Below are positions 49,639-56,698 of a stretch of DNA of 64,000 nucleotides, in pieces. A program made the translations under genes and the position numbers. The number at the start of each line of letters is the position of its first letter. Positions within the stretch are counted from its first letter, which is position 1. The notes below the pieces were generated by a model. It saw only the letters and a program-made list of their open reading frames with translations. It was not told where the DNA came from and ran no database searches. The stretch covers positions 140,907 to 204,906 of IMG/VR virus record IMGVR_UViG_3300017763_000002, one strand, 5' to 3'. Source of the stretch: a virus.

Positions 49639-49927
49639 ATCATATATGCACGATTGTTGGGAAAATGGTTTTCCATTAAAAGCGAAAGACCTAAAAACCT
49701 TTCATTCGTATAAAAAAATTAGAAAAAGATTTTCGTATGCTTTTTGGAAGGCAATCGTAGATGATGTAAATATACTACCTTTTAATAAAAGAATCGAAGT
49801 TGTTAGTAATATTTTTACAAGATTAGACGATAGACATAAATTTTTTAGCGAAAAGCAAGCAAGCTTTGAATTAGAATCAATGTCTTTTTGCTTATTAGAA
49901 TCAGAAGGATTAATAAAAAGTGACTAA
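49625..49927 (+). CDS. Small hypothetical protein
   Basis: 100 aa with a TTG start; an internal ATG at 49646 (MHDCWENGF) is an alternative. Aromatic and basic (FHSYKKIRKRFSYAFWKAI). Unrecognised. Confidence 0.45.
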   Translation: MIPTKSYMHDCWENGFPLKAKDLKTFHSYKKIRKRFSYAFWKAIVDDVNILPFNKRIEVVSNIFTRLDDRHKFFSEKQASFELESMSFCLLESEGLIKSD

Positions 49928-50141
49928 TTATTCTATAATAGAAGGTTGCATTAGACAATCTACAAATAACCCAATAAATAAAACTATGGACTTAAATAAA
50001 TTAATATTAGATGTAATCGACAAGTATGCAGAATCTCAGCCAAATATGGCGAGTGAGGTTTTTCGCAAAAAACTTGCTAGTGAAATTGAAACAGAGGTTG
50101 ACAAGTATTGTTTGACCCTTCTAACTTCTTTAAATAATTAA
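49920..50141 (+). CDS. Small acidic hypothetical protein
   Basis: 73 aa, GTG start; an ATG at 49986 (MDLNKLILDVIDKY) is an alternative. Helical. Unrecognised. Confidence 0.45.
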   Translation: MTNYSIIEGCIRQSTNNPINKTMDLNKLILDVIDKYAESQPNMASEVFRKKLASEIETEVDKYCLTLLTSLNN

Positions 50142-50179
50142 ATATTGAACTTTTTGTTTGTTTCGCTCGTTATATTTGT

Positions 50180-50236
50180 ATGAATACATTTTATATAGAC
50201 GAAGATATAGATCACTTACCCGATTTTACTGATTAA
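50180..50236 (+). CDS. Possible 18-aa acidic peptide
   Basis: MNTFYIDEDIDHLPDFTD is acidic and follows a TATATTT-like -10. Too short for certainty. The surrounding 50142-50254 holds no other gene. Confidence 0.2.
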   Translation: MNTFYIDEDIDHLPDFTD

Positions 50237-50254
50237 ATATTATACTTTACAATC

Positions 50255-50410
50255 ATGATTAAATATATTTTAAATTTGTTTAAGACTAAAAAAACAAAAG
50301 CTGAAGAGCCAAATAACTCTAATGTATATATAAATGAATACATGGGCGATTTCGCAGACTATGATGGAATGGGTAATTGGGGCAGATTTCCACCAATCAA
50401 GAACAAGTAG
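50255..50410 (+). CDS. Small hypothetical protein
   Basis: 51 aa (MIKYILNLFKTKKTKAEEPN...GRFPPIKNK). The ATG follows TATACT by 8 nt, suggesting a leaderless start without a clear -35. Amphipathic N-terminal helix. Unrecognised. The following 137 bp hold no gene except the promoter below. Confidence 0.45.
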   Translation: MIKYILNLFKTKKTKAEEPNNSNVYINEYMGDFADYDGMGNWGRFPPIKNK

Positions 50411-50511
50411 GATTTTGCTTGATATAAAAAGCAATTTTTTAGATTTGGCAATAAATGGGCGAAGTTTGATCAGGGTTCTAGGTTAATGCACGATATACCA
50501 TGCAAAAAGTC

Positions 50512-50540
50512 TTGACACATTTTTGAATCTAATCTATTAT
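50512..50540 (+). promoter_or_regulatory. Promoter (class I, leaderless)
   Basis: TTGACA, 17-bp spacer, TATTAT, then 7 nt to the ATG at 50548. Confidence 0.8.
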
Positions 50541-50547
50541 TATAACC

Positions 50548-50685
50548 ATGAAACAAATCAATATTAACAAATATATTATTGGAAAGAAAAAGCTAGGCAA
50601 AGGTATGCGAGGAGCAAAGGGCGAAGTCGCAGTACCAACAGGGGCTTTTGGCAATGGAAGCAAATACAACAAGAGAAAGAAATGA
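50548..50685 (+). CDS. Small Gly/Lys-rich protein
   Basis: 45 aa (MKQININKYIIGKKKLGKGMRGAKG...NKRKK). Very basic; possible nucleic-acid binder. Overlaps the next gene by ATGA. Confidence 0.5.
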   Translation: MKQININKYIIGKKKLGKGMRGAKGEVAVPTGAFGNGSKYNKRKK

Positions 50686-50855
50686 GCAAAAGAGATGTAG
50701 ATGATATGCGATATGATCTTGCAGAGCGAGAAGCACAGAATATGAATGTCGCAGATATTATAAATTTACTTGTTGATGGATACGAAGGATTAGATAATAT
50801 TTCTGATCTTGAAATTGAAGAAGAATGGAATGACTTATTTGGAGAAAATAAGTAA
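50682..50855 (+). CDS. Small acidic hypothetical protein
   Basis: 57 aa (MSKRDVDDMRYDLAEREAQNMNVADI...). Helical with acidic tail. Ends on the next start (TAATG). Confidence 0.5.
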   Translation: MSKRDVDDMRYDLAEREAQNMNVADIINLLVDGYEGLDNISDLEIEEEWNDLFGENK

Positions 50856-51037
50856 TGAGAGAATATTTAGTATCACAATTAAAAGAATTAATTAAACAAG
50901 ACCAAATACCTCGCCATCACGCACAAGATGTACTTGAGCTTTATGATGATGAATGCGATGACACAAGCGAAAATTCTGCTTGGAATAAAGCACAACAAGA
51001 TATAGATAATATTATTCAAGGAGAATGGGATTTATGA
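50855..51037 (+). CDS. Small hypothetical protein
   Basis: 60 aa (REYLVSQLKELIKQDQIPRHHAQDVLELY...). Helical. Its end overlaps the next ATG. Confidence 0.5.
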   Translation: MREYLVSQLKELIKQDQIPRHHAQDVLELYDDECDDTSENSAWNKAQQDIDNIIQGEWDL

Positions 51038-51261
51038 AAATAACAAATAAATGGGACGAAACTTTTGAAGTGAATGTTGGAGATTGGGTTGGTTTCAAAT
51101 CTGATATTGAACAAAGCGGAAAAGTAAAACAGATTCAATCAAGAGGAGCATTGATAGTTGAAAATGAACATGGATTTGATGGAGATTATATCGGTGGAGA
51201 TACCGAAGTATTAATCGGATTCGATCATGTTTGGCAAGAAGCTGATTTTTTGGGTTCTTAA
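51034..51261 (+). CDS. Small beta-rich protein
   Basis: 75 aa from MKITNKWDETFEVNVGDWVGFKSDIEQSG. The GDWVGFKSDIE...GKVKQIQSRGALIVE segment resembles an SH3/OB-type small barrel. Start overlaps the upstream stop. Unrecognised. Confidence 0.45.
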   Translation: MKITNKWDETFEVNVGDWVGFKSDIEQSGKVKQIQSRGALIVENEHGFDGDYIGGDTEVLIGFDHVWQEADFLGS

Positions 51262-51453
51262 ATGAAATTATCTGAAGAAGAAATAAAAGATCATTGGAAA
51301 CATATTAAAGACCTTGAGGCAGAATTAGAATTTCTTTATACTAGAGAGCCTAATGAGCTAGACTATATCGAACACATAAAAAATGTCCTTGACAATCTTT
51401 ATGATAAGCTAAATAATAATAAACATGAAACTTACCAAATATCAAAAAGCTAG
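51262..51453 (+). CDS. Small acidic helical protein
   Basis: 63 aa (MKLSEEEIKDHWKHIKDLEAELEFL...), coiled-coil-like. Overlaps the next gene by 29 bp. Confidence 0.5.
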   Translation: MKLSEEEIKDHWKHIKDLEAELEFLYTREPNELDYIEHIKNVLDNLYDKLNNNKHETYQISKS

Positions 51454-51634
51454 ATTGCTTGAACATGAGTGGGATATTGTCCAAACTAAAAAGGGGCAGA
51501 ATTGTGCGTGGATTAGTGTTGCCCCCGAAGATGGAGAAATTTTTCAAGCCTGTCTTGATGTTTTTAAACTAACAGGAGATGGGGAAGATGTTAAATTGCT
51601 TGTAGTCGGAACGCAAGAAGGAAACGATGATTAA
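51425..51634 (+). CDS. Small hypothetical protein
   Basis: 69 aa (MKLTKYQKARLLEHEWDIVQTKKG...). Contains AWISVAPEDGEIFQAC. Unrecognised. Confidence 0.5.
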   Translation: MKLTKYQKARLLEHEWDIVQTKKGQNCAWISVAPEDGEIFQACLDVFKLTGDGEDVKLLVVGTQEGNDD

Positions 51635-51800
51635 TAATATAATAAATAAAGTTATTACATTTTTTAATCCTAAATACAAAATAAATTTAGCAATCAAGGA
51701 AAGTATAGAAAAAAACGAAAAAATACTTGAAAAACTTGGCGATAAAACTGATTATAATAGTAAGGGCAAATATGGCAAATCTTCAACATCTAACGAATGA
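51627..51800 (+). CDS. Small Lys/Asn-rich protein
   Basis: 57 aa (MINNIINKVITFFNPKYK...). Helical, basic. Overlaps both neighbours. Confidence 0.45.
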   Translation: MINNIINKVITFFNPKYKINLAIKESIEKNEKILEKLGDKTDYNSKGKYGKSSTSNE

Positions 51801-52114
51801 AAACAATAATTAATATATTTGCATTATTGTTCATTTTTGGATGCAATAATAACCTTAAAACAGAAGCAGACCAATCATTCTCTGAATCAGAACAAATGAA
51901 AGAAGAGGCGGATAAGTTACTAGCTCAAGACAAAAAAAATAAAATGCTAGAATTAGAGTATTTAGAACAAATAAGAGTGGCTCAAGAAAATAATGATACA
52001 GAAGCGTTTGAATTTTTTCTTCAAGAGTATTTTAATGTAGAAAGATTAGAAATTTCTGAAGAATTAAAAAAAGATTCTAATTACTTTCAAGGTGGAGATA
52101 AAGTGAAATATTAA
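51797..52114 (+). CDS. Small lipoprotein
   Basis: 105 aa. MKTIINIFALLFIFGC is a signal peptide ending in a lipobox-like FIFGC, followed by an acidic, charged helical mature part (DQSFSESEQMKEEADKL...). Probably membrane-attached. A role in lysis or superinfection exclusion is only a guess. It overlaps the next small lipoprotein by one base. Confidence 0.55.
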   Translation: MKTIINIFALLFIFGCNNNLKTEADQSFSESEQMKEEADKLLAQDKKNKMLELEYLEQIRVAQENNDTEAFEFFLQEYFNVERLEISEELKKDSNYFQGGDKVKY

Positions 52115-52233
52115 TGAAATATTTTTTGATTACAATAGTTTTAAGCGGTTGCTCTTATAAACATAATGAAACATTTGCTAATAATAATTGTTATTGCGTA
52201 GAGACATCAATTCATTGCGATATTTGCAAGTAA
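52114..52233 (+). CDS. Very small lipoprotein
   Basis: 39 aa. MKYFLITIVLSGC ends in a lipobox-like VLSGC, then a short Cys-containing tail (NNNCYCVETSIHCDICK). The pairing with the preceding lipoprotein recalls spanin-like pairs, but neither shows the usual partner features. Confidence 0.45.
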   Translation: MKYFLITIVLSGCSYKHNETFANNNCYCVETSIHCDICK

Positions 52234-52245
52234 ACGAGTCAAACA

Positions 52246-52437
52246 ATGAAAAAACTTTGGCTAATATGGGCGAGAACATTAGATCATCGTGTGGGTAAAA
52301 ATGACGAAGATCAACCTGACATTCCAATACTCACATTAAAACAAGCTCGGATTAGTTTATTAATTAGAACAATTATTGTATTGACAAATATGGTAACTTG
52401 TGGTTTTATTATAGCTAATGTAATTAAAAATTGGTAA
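52246..52437 (+). CDS. Small single-span membrane protein
   Basis: 63 aa. Cytoplasmic start with Trp/Arg (KLWLIWARTLDHR) and a C-terminal transmembrane helix (SLLIRTIIVLTNMVTCGFII). Follows the lipoprotein pair by 12 bp. Confidence 0.5.
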   Translation: MKKLWLIWARTLDHRVGKNDEDQPDIPILTLKQARISLLIRTIIVLTNMVTCGFIIANVIKNW

Positions 52438-52694
52438 TGAAAATAAATTTAGGAATTAGAGGTAACGAGGATGCAGTCAATCATATACTAATCAAAGTAA
52501 ATGATGATTTTATTTTACAAACTAAAGATAATTTATTTTTTGCGGGAGAAGAGGGTAGAAATAAAACAGGAAAAAACTTAGTTGAATTATTAAATACTTT
52601 AGCAAAAGATCACGAAATATCTGTTCGTAAAAATGTTGCGAAAGAAATTGAGCGAGAATTAAATTTAAATGGAGAAATAAGTAAATATGGGTGA
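52437..52694 (+). CDS. Small hypothetical protein
   Basis: 85 aa from MKINLGIRGNEDAVNHILIKV; the ATG overlaps the upstream TAA. Beta then helical (RKNVAKEIERELNL). Unrecognised. Confidence 0.5.
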   Translation: MKINLGIRGNEDAVNHILIKVNDDFILQTKDNLFFAGEEGRNKTGKNLVELLNTLAKDHEISVRKNVAKEIERELNLNGEISKYG

Positions 52695-52803
52695 AATAAA
52701 AGAATTATGGGATTTATCTTGGACTGATGGTTTATTGTTGACATTTATGTTGATGGCACTTTATACATATAAGGTATGGATTGATAATAAATTTAAAAAA
52801 TAA
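52687..52803 (+). CDS. Tiny membrane protein
   Basis: 38 aa (MGEIKELWDLSWTDGLLLTFMLMALYTYKVW...). One transmembrane helix. Overlaps upstream by 8 bp. Confidence 0.4.
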   Translation: MGEIKELWDLSWTDGLLLTFMLMALYTYKVWIDNKFKK

Positions 52804-52809
52804 TTGAAC

Positions 52810-52974
52810 ATGAAAAGAGTTGAAGAAGTAAATAGAGAAAAGGTTTTATCTCAAATAATCAAGCGTTGCAAGGAGCTACTGAAAGACGAAAAGTTCTTAT
52901 CCAAAAACGATTGGCAGACAGACACTCTATTGCTCCATTCAGAGAAGTTTCTCAAACAAGAACAAAAAGCTTGA
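52810..52974 (+). CDS. Small basic helical protein
   Basis: 54 aa (MKRVEEVNREKVLSQIIKRCKELL...). Its stop TGA lies inside the TTGACA of the next gene's promoter. Confidence 0.5.
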   Translation: MKRVEEVNREKVLSQIIKRCKELLKDEKFLSKNDWQTDTLLLHSEKFLKQEQKA

Positions 52975-52999
52975 CACTATCGCTCGCCTAGTCTAGTAT
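52971..52999 (+). promoter_or_regulatory. Promoter (class I, leaderless)
   Basis: TTGACA, 17-bp spacer, TAGTAT, then 7 nt to the ATG at 53007. The -35 contains the stop codon of the preceding gene. Confidence 0.75.
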
Positions 53000-53006
53000 T
53001 ATTACT

Positions 53007-53252
53007 ATGAACACGGCACAAGCATTTTTAGATAGTATCAATGAGTCAATCGCACATGGAGCAAAGATGGCAAACTCAATCCCTCGGAAGGGTCTTAATG
53101 TCTATCTTGACAAGTCAACAATGGTGATGCAACAATTTGTTGACCCTAGTTCTTTTGACAAAGCAAAACAAGCTACGGCTCGCAAGGGTCAGTCTAGTAT
53201 TCTTAGAATGCAGATGGATGGCAACGGAACAACTCAAACAAAAAGTTGTTGA
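53007..53252 (+). CDS. Small hypothetical protein before DNA ligase
   Basis: 81 aa (MNTAQAFLDSINESIAHGAKMANSIP...KARKGQSSILRMQMDGNGTTQTKSC-like end). Basic, partly Ser/Thr-rich. Its TGA stop is inside the TTGACA of the DNA ligase promoter. Unrecognised. Confidence 0.5.
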   Translation: MNTAQAFLDSINESIAHGAKMANSIPRKGLNVYLDKSTMVMQQFVDPSSFDKAKQATARKGQSSILRMQMDGNGTTQTKSC

Positions 53253-53277
53253 CAGATCAAATCATATATGTCATATT
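53249..53277 (+). promoter_or_regulatory. Promoter (class I, leaderless) of DNA ligase
   Basis: TTGACA, 17-bp spacer, CATATT, then 6 nt to the ATG at 53284. The -35 includes the upstream stop codon. Confidence 0.75.
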
Positions 53278-53283
53278 AAAACA

Positions 53284-54471
53284 ATGGAAACACTAGAAAA
53301 ATTATACAAAATAGACTCGCAAGGCAGACTTAGAGAATGGACTATGCACATTGACGATGATGCTTTTTATGCGATTAAAGGCTTGGTTGGAATGAAATTA
53401 ACTCAAGACAAACCAACAACTTCTACTGCTAAAAATATAGGCAGAAGTAATGAGACTACCAATTCAGAGCAAGCGGTTTTAGAAGCAATGGCAAAGTGGG
53501 AAAAGAAGCTTAAAGAAGGCTATGCTAAGACCCCCGAAGATGCAGAGTCAAAGTCTTACTTTGATCCTATGCTTGCACAATCATACGATGATCGTAAATC
53601 TGAAGTTACAGAGCAATACGGCAAAAGTGTTGTTTATTGTCAGCCAAAGCTTGATGGTATTCGTTGCATTGTACGCAAAGAAGCAGATGAAGTTGTCGCT
53701 AGAACTCGCAATGGTAGAGTTATTGATGCAGTACCACACATTACAGAAGAACTTTCTCAATATTTTGACGATGACCCCAAGATGGTTCTTGATGGTGAAT
53801 TATATAATCACGACTTGAAACACGATTTCAATAAAATAGTTTCATTAGTAAGAAAACAAAAACCTGTTCGTAGTAAATCAGATACAGATAAATCTTTTCA
53901 GAAGAAAATAGATAAATTCAGTAATGCTTTGATTGAATCGAAATCTCTTGTTCAGTATTGGATATACGATATTCCGCAAACAAGTATAAATAAATCAACA
54001 GATTTATTCTCAGAGCGTTTCTTTGGTATGGATATATTTAATAGTGAAAATATAAAAATGGTTAATACCCAAGTTGTTTTTGACCAAGATGATCTTGATG
54101 ATATATATAAACGATATGTAGGTAGTGGTTACGAAGGTCAAATGATTCGCATTAATCATGGATACGAACAAGGCAAGCGTAGTGCAAAACTACTCAAGCG
54201 TAAAGACTTTATAGATGCAGAGTATCTTGTAACAGATATTGAAGAGGGGAATGGAAACAGGACAGGTACGGCAAAGCACCTTGTATGCTATTGCCCCAAG
54301 CAAGATAAATATTTTAATTCAAATATTAAGGGTAACTTTGATTATCTAGCAGAAATTCTAAATAATCGTGAAGAATATATTGGCAAATATGCTACAATTA
54401 AATTCTTTGAATTAACTCCCGATGGTATTCCTCGATTTCCTTATGCTTTATCATTCAGAGATTACGAGTAA
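53284..54471 (+). CDS. ATP-dependent DNA ligase
   Basis: 395 aa from METLEKLYK, decided by the promoter. Motif I is YCQPKLDGIR with the adenylated Lys near 122; motif III MVLDGELY; motif IV GYEGQMIRI; motif V SAKLLKRKDF. A C-terminal OB-type region follows (EYLVTDIEEGNGNRTGTA...ATIKFFELTPDGIPRFP). The short N-terminal part has no extra domain. The ligase seals nicks in phage replication and repair and fits with UvdE and glycosylase nearby. Confidence 0.93.
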   Translation: METLEKLYKIDSQGRLREWTMHIDDDAFYAIKGLVGMKLTQDKPTTSTAKNIGRSNETTNSEQAVLEAMAKWEKKLKEGYAKTPEDAESKSYFDPMLAQSYDDRKSEVTEQYGKSVVYCQPKLDGIRCIVRKEADEVVARTRNGRVIDAVPHITEELSQYFDDDPKMVLDGELYNHDLKHDFNKIVSLVRKQKPVRSKSDTDKSFQKKIDKFSNALIESKSLVQYWIYDIPQTSINKSTDLFSERFFGMDIFNSENIKMVNTQVVFDQDDLDDIYKRYVGSGYEGQMIRINHGYEQGKRSAKLLKRKDFIDAEYLVTDIEEGNGNRTGTAKHLVCYCPKQDKYFNSNIKGNFDYLAEILNNREEYIGKYATIKFFELTPDGIPRFPYALSFRDYE

Positions 54472-54526
54472 ATTTTAATCTAACTCACTTATAATGAAAG
54501 AGTTATAAGTCTTTTCAAAAAAATGC

Positions 54527-54555
54527 TTGACAATCAAGCACTTTTCCTCAATACT
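54527..54555 (+). promoter_or_regulatory. Promoter (class I)
   Basis: TTGACA, 17-bp spacer, AATACT, then 9 nt to the ATG at 54565. Confidence 0.6.
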
Positions 54556-54564
54556 TATTAAATC

Positions 54565-55335
54565 ATGCAAATCACACTTACAGAAAAATTATTAAATTTT
54601 GATTTAACGAATAGCTTCGATCAGATGTTATTTCCCTTTAAACAAAATGTCGAGCAAGCTCAAGCATTGCAAAAAACAGATCAACTAAAAAGCGTTGATC
54701 GTTTCTTTGACAATCTTACGCTCAAGCTAGTCAAGACAGAAACCGATTATTGGGATAACCTCAAGGTTGACACTCATGCAGAGTGCTTCAAGCGTTGGGT
54801 GTTTGCGATCATGTCTGTTCATACCACATGGGAATCTAATGTGCGTGGATACGAATACGCAACTAAAGATATGTCATGGACTCTTGACAAAGATGTTCTA
54901 GCAAACATGGTTACAGACGCTAGAGTCGGCATCAACAAGCGTAGAAACATTGGCTTATGGCAACTCGTAGAAAAGTTTCGTGAGAATCCAAATCAGTTTT
55001 ACAAGCAAGATGATGAAACATGGCAAGAGTTTCGCAATCGTATGATTGGTTCAATTTATGGTCTTGGCAACGCAAAGACTACTTATGCTATTGCATTGTC
55101 AAATCCAACTGATTCGCAACTATGTTGCCTAGATGTTCATTTGCTTCGCTTCATGGGTCACGATCTTTCTAATGGTCACCCATCAAACCTTGCAGTTTAC
55201 GAGCAGATGGAGAACGAGTGGCTTGATCGTTGCACCAAGTATGGTGTTGCCCCGAATGTCGCTAGAGAAATTTATTGGAACAAAGTTCAAGGCAGAAGAA
55301 ATTCTCGCTATTGGAGTTATTGCTTAGAAAAATAA
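54565..55335 (+). CDS. HhH-type DNA glycosylase-like protein
   Basis: 256 aa. FRNRMIGSIYGLGNAKTTYAIALSNP holds the helix-hairpin-helix G-L-G-x-x-K-T-x-Y, and CCLDVHLLRFMGHDL carries the L-D-V-H motif with the Asp used by HhH-GPD glycosylases. No 4Fe-4S Cys cluster is seen. An N-terminal helical domain (~1-110) is unassigned. It probably removes a damaged or modified base. The catalytic Lys or Asp choice cannot be settled here. Confidence 0.65.
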   Translation: MQITLTEKLLNFDLTNSFDQMLFPFKQNVEQAQALQKTDQLKSVDRFFDNLTLKLVKTETDYWDNLKVDTHAECFKRWVFAIMSVHTTWESNVRGYEYATKDMSWTLDKDVLANMVTDARVGINKRRNIGLWQLVEKFRENPNQFYKQDDETWQEFRNRMIGSIYGLGNAKTTYAIALSNPTDSQLCCLDVHLLRFMGHDLSNGHPSNLAVYEQMENEWLDRCTKYGVAPNVAREIYWNKVQGRRNSRYWSYCLEK

Positions 55336-55336
55336 T

Positions 55337-55543
55337 ATGACTAAAGAATATAAAATTAATCTTGGTTTGACTGATTCAGATATATCAGAAATTAAAGATG
55401 GTGGAATAAAATTGCATTTTCTTCCGACTGATGATGTTGAATATGAACAAAAAATTACTATCTCACTTAATCACGCTCAAGATGATGCACCTTTATCAGA
55501 CTGCATGAATTTAGATGTTGACACATGGAGAGACTTAGATTAG
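55337..55543 (+). CDS. Small acidic hypothetical protein
   Basis: 68 aa (MTKEYKINLGLTDSDISEIKDGGIKLHF...). Begins 1 bp after the glycosylase stop. Acidic. Unrecognised. Confidence 0.5.
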   Translation: MTKEYKINLGLTDSDISEIKDGGIKLHFLPTDDVEYEQKITISLNHAQDDAPLSDCMNLDVDTWRDLD

Positions 55544-55546
55544 GAT
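55518..55546 (+). promoter_or_regulatory. Promoter (class I, leaderless)
   Basis: TTGACA, 17-bp spacer, TAGGAT, then 7 nt to the ATG at 55554. Confidence 0.7.
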
Positions 55547-55553
55547 TATTAAC

Positions 55554-56129
55554 ATGAATTATTGGAATACCAAACAAATACATTGGCATGATTTCAGCCC
55601 CGAAAGTATCTTTATTAAGAGAAATAAAATTAGCAGTCAATTTGACGATGAAATTCAAACTGCATCATATACTACCAAAGGTAGTTTCGTAAATGTGCTT
55701 ACAGACAATCCACATGGAAAATATGGTGGAGTTGTCAAGAAGGCAGTTGGAGTATGCGTTCGATTGCATAGCTTGAAAGATGATTATCCTTGTGCAGAAA
55801 TTGACTTCGTAAAATATAATATTAAGAAACAATATTCTAATGGAGCAGACAAGTGGACTTCGCCTAATGCTATTGCATATATAACAAGCAATCATAGACA
55901 TGGAGAATACAAGCGTGATGCCCAAGGAGATTGGGTTATGGACTATGATCCGATTGTTGCTAGAGATGACGAAGGTTACCAAGTTCACTTTTCTGCAAAT
56001 CAATCTCAATATGGTGGAGATCGCAGAGAATGCCAAGAAATGCTTGATATATCTTGGGCGGTAGTAGATTTTCTAATAGAAAGAGTATTACCTTTGAACA
56101 GAGAAAATAAAATGTTGACAAGCGTTTAA
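55554..56129 (+). CDS. Hypothetical protein
   Basis: 191 aa (YWNTKQIHWHDFSPESIF...; VVKKAVGVCVRLHSLKDDYP; AYITSNHRHGEYKRDAQGDW). Beta-rich with His/Trp. I do not recognise a family. It has a clear leaderless promoter. Confidence 0.55.
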   Translation: MNYWNTKQIHWHDFSPESIFIKRNKISSQFDDEIQTASYTTKGSFVNVLTDNPHGKYGGVVKKAVGVCVRLHSLKDDYPCAEIDFVKYNIKKQYSNGADKWTSPNAIAYITSNHRHGEYKRDAQGDWVMDYDPIVARDDEGYQVHFSANQSQYGGDRRECQEMLDISWAVVDFLIERVLPLNRENKMLTSV

Positions 56130-56143
56130 CATTCTGATTGAAT
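56115..56143 (+). promoter_or_regulatory. Promoter (class I, weak -10)
   Basis: TTGACA, 17-bp spacer, TTGAAT, then 6 nt to the ATG at 56150. Confidence 0.5.
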
Positions 56144-56149
56144 ACTATT

Positions 56150-56461
56150 ATGACAAACGAAAAAACAGAAACCGCTGAAGATATTTTAGAGACAATCAGA
56201 AAAGTTCGTGCGGAACGCATCGAACAACTTCTTGAAACGATTGCAGACTTGAATCCCGAAGCACCTGTTCTTGAGGGTCTTGATGATTCTATCGAAGGAT
56301 ACGATAAAGATGGTCGCATTATTTATAGCGTACATAACATTATAGAGACTTTAATAGAACGAGATGAAATGAGCGAAGAAGAAGCATGGGAGCATTATTC
56401 TTTCAACATCGAAGGTTCTTATTTGGGAGAATACACTCCAATCTTTTTATATCACGAATAG
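56150..56461 (+). CDS. Small acidic hypothetical protein
   Basis: 103 aa (MTNEKTETAEDILETIRKVRAERIEQLL...). Helical front, aromatic tail. The start is set by promoter spacing. Unrecognised. Confidence 0.55.
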   Translation: MTNEKTETAEDILETIRKVRAERIEQLLETIADLNPEAPVLEGLDDSIEGYDKDGRIIYSVHNIIETLIERDEMSEEEAWEHYSFNIEGSYLGEYTPIFLYHE

Positions 56462-56478
56462 TGTAATTATATTTAACA

Positions 56479-56634
56479 ATGGAAAAGCTAAAACAACTAA
56501 TTAATTTAAAAATAGAAGAGATCGAAAACTACAATATCGACACTCAAGAGAATGAAGAAAGATATATACATGAGATAAATTGTCTTATGCAAACCAAGTA
56601 TCTTCTCTTTGGTGACGAACAAATTTTGGTCTAA
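56479..56634 (+). CDS. Small coiled-coil hypothetical protein
   Basis: 51 aa (MEKLKQLINLKIEEIENYNID...). Acidic helix. An AGTGTAATTATA element 9 nt upstream may be its promoter (class II with longer spacing). Confidence 0.45.
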   Translation: MEKLKQLINLKIEEIENYNIDTQENEERYIHEINCLMQTKYLLFGDEQILV

Positions 56635-56698
56635 ACAAAAAAAAATGTTGACATATTTCACAAACCTGTCAGACTTATTATATAACACTTAGAAAATT

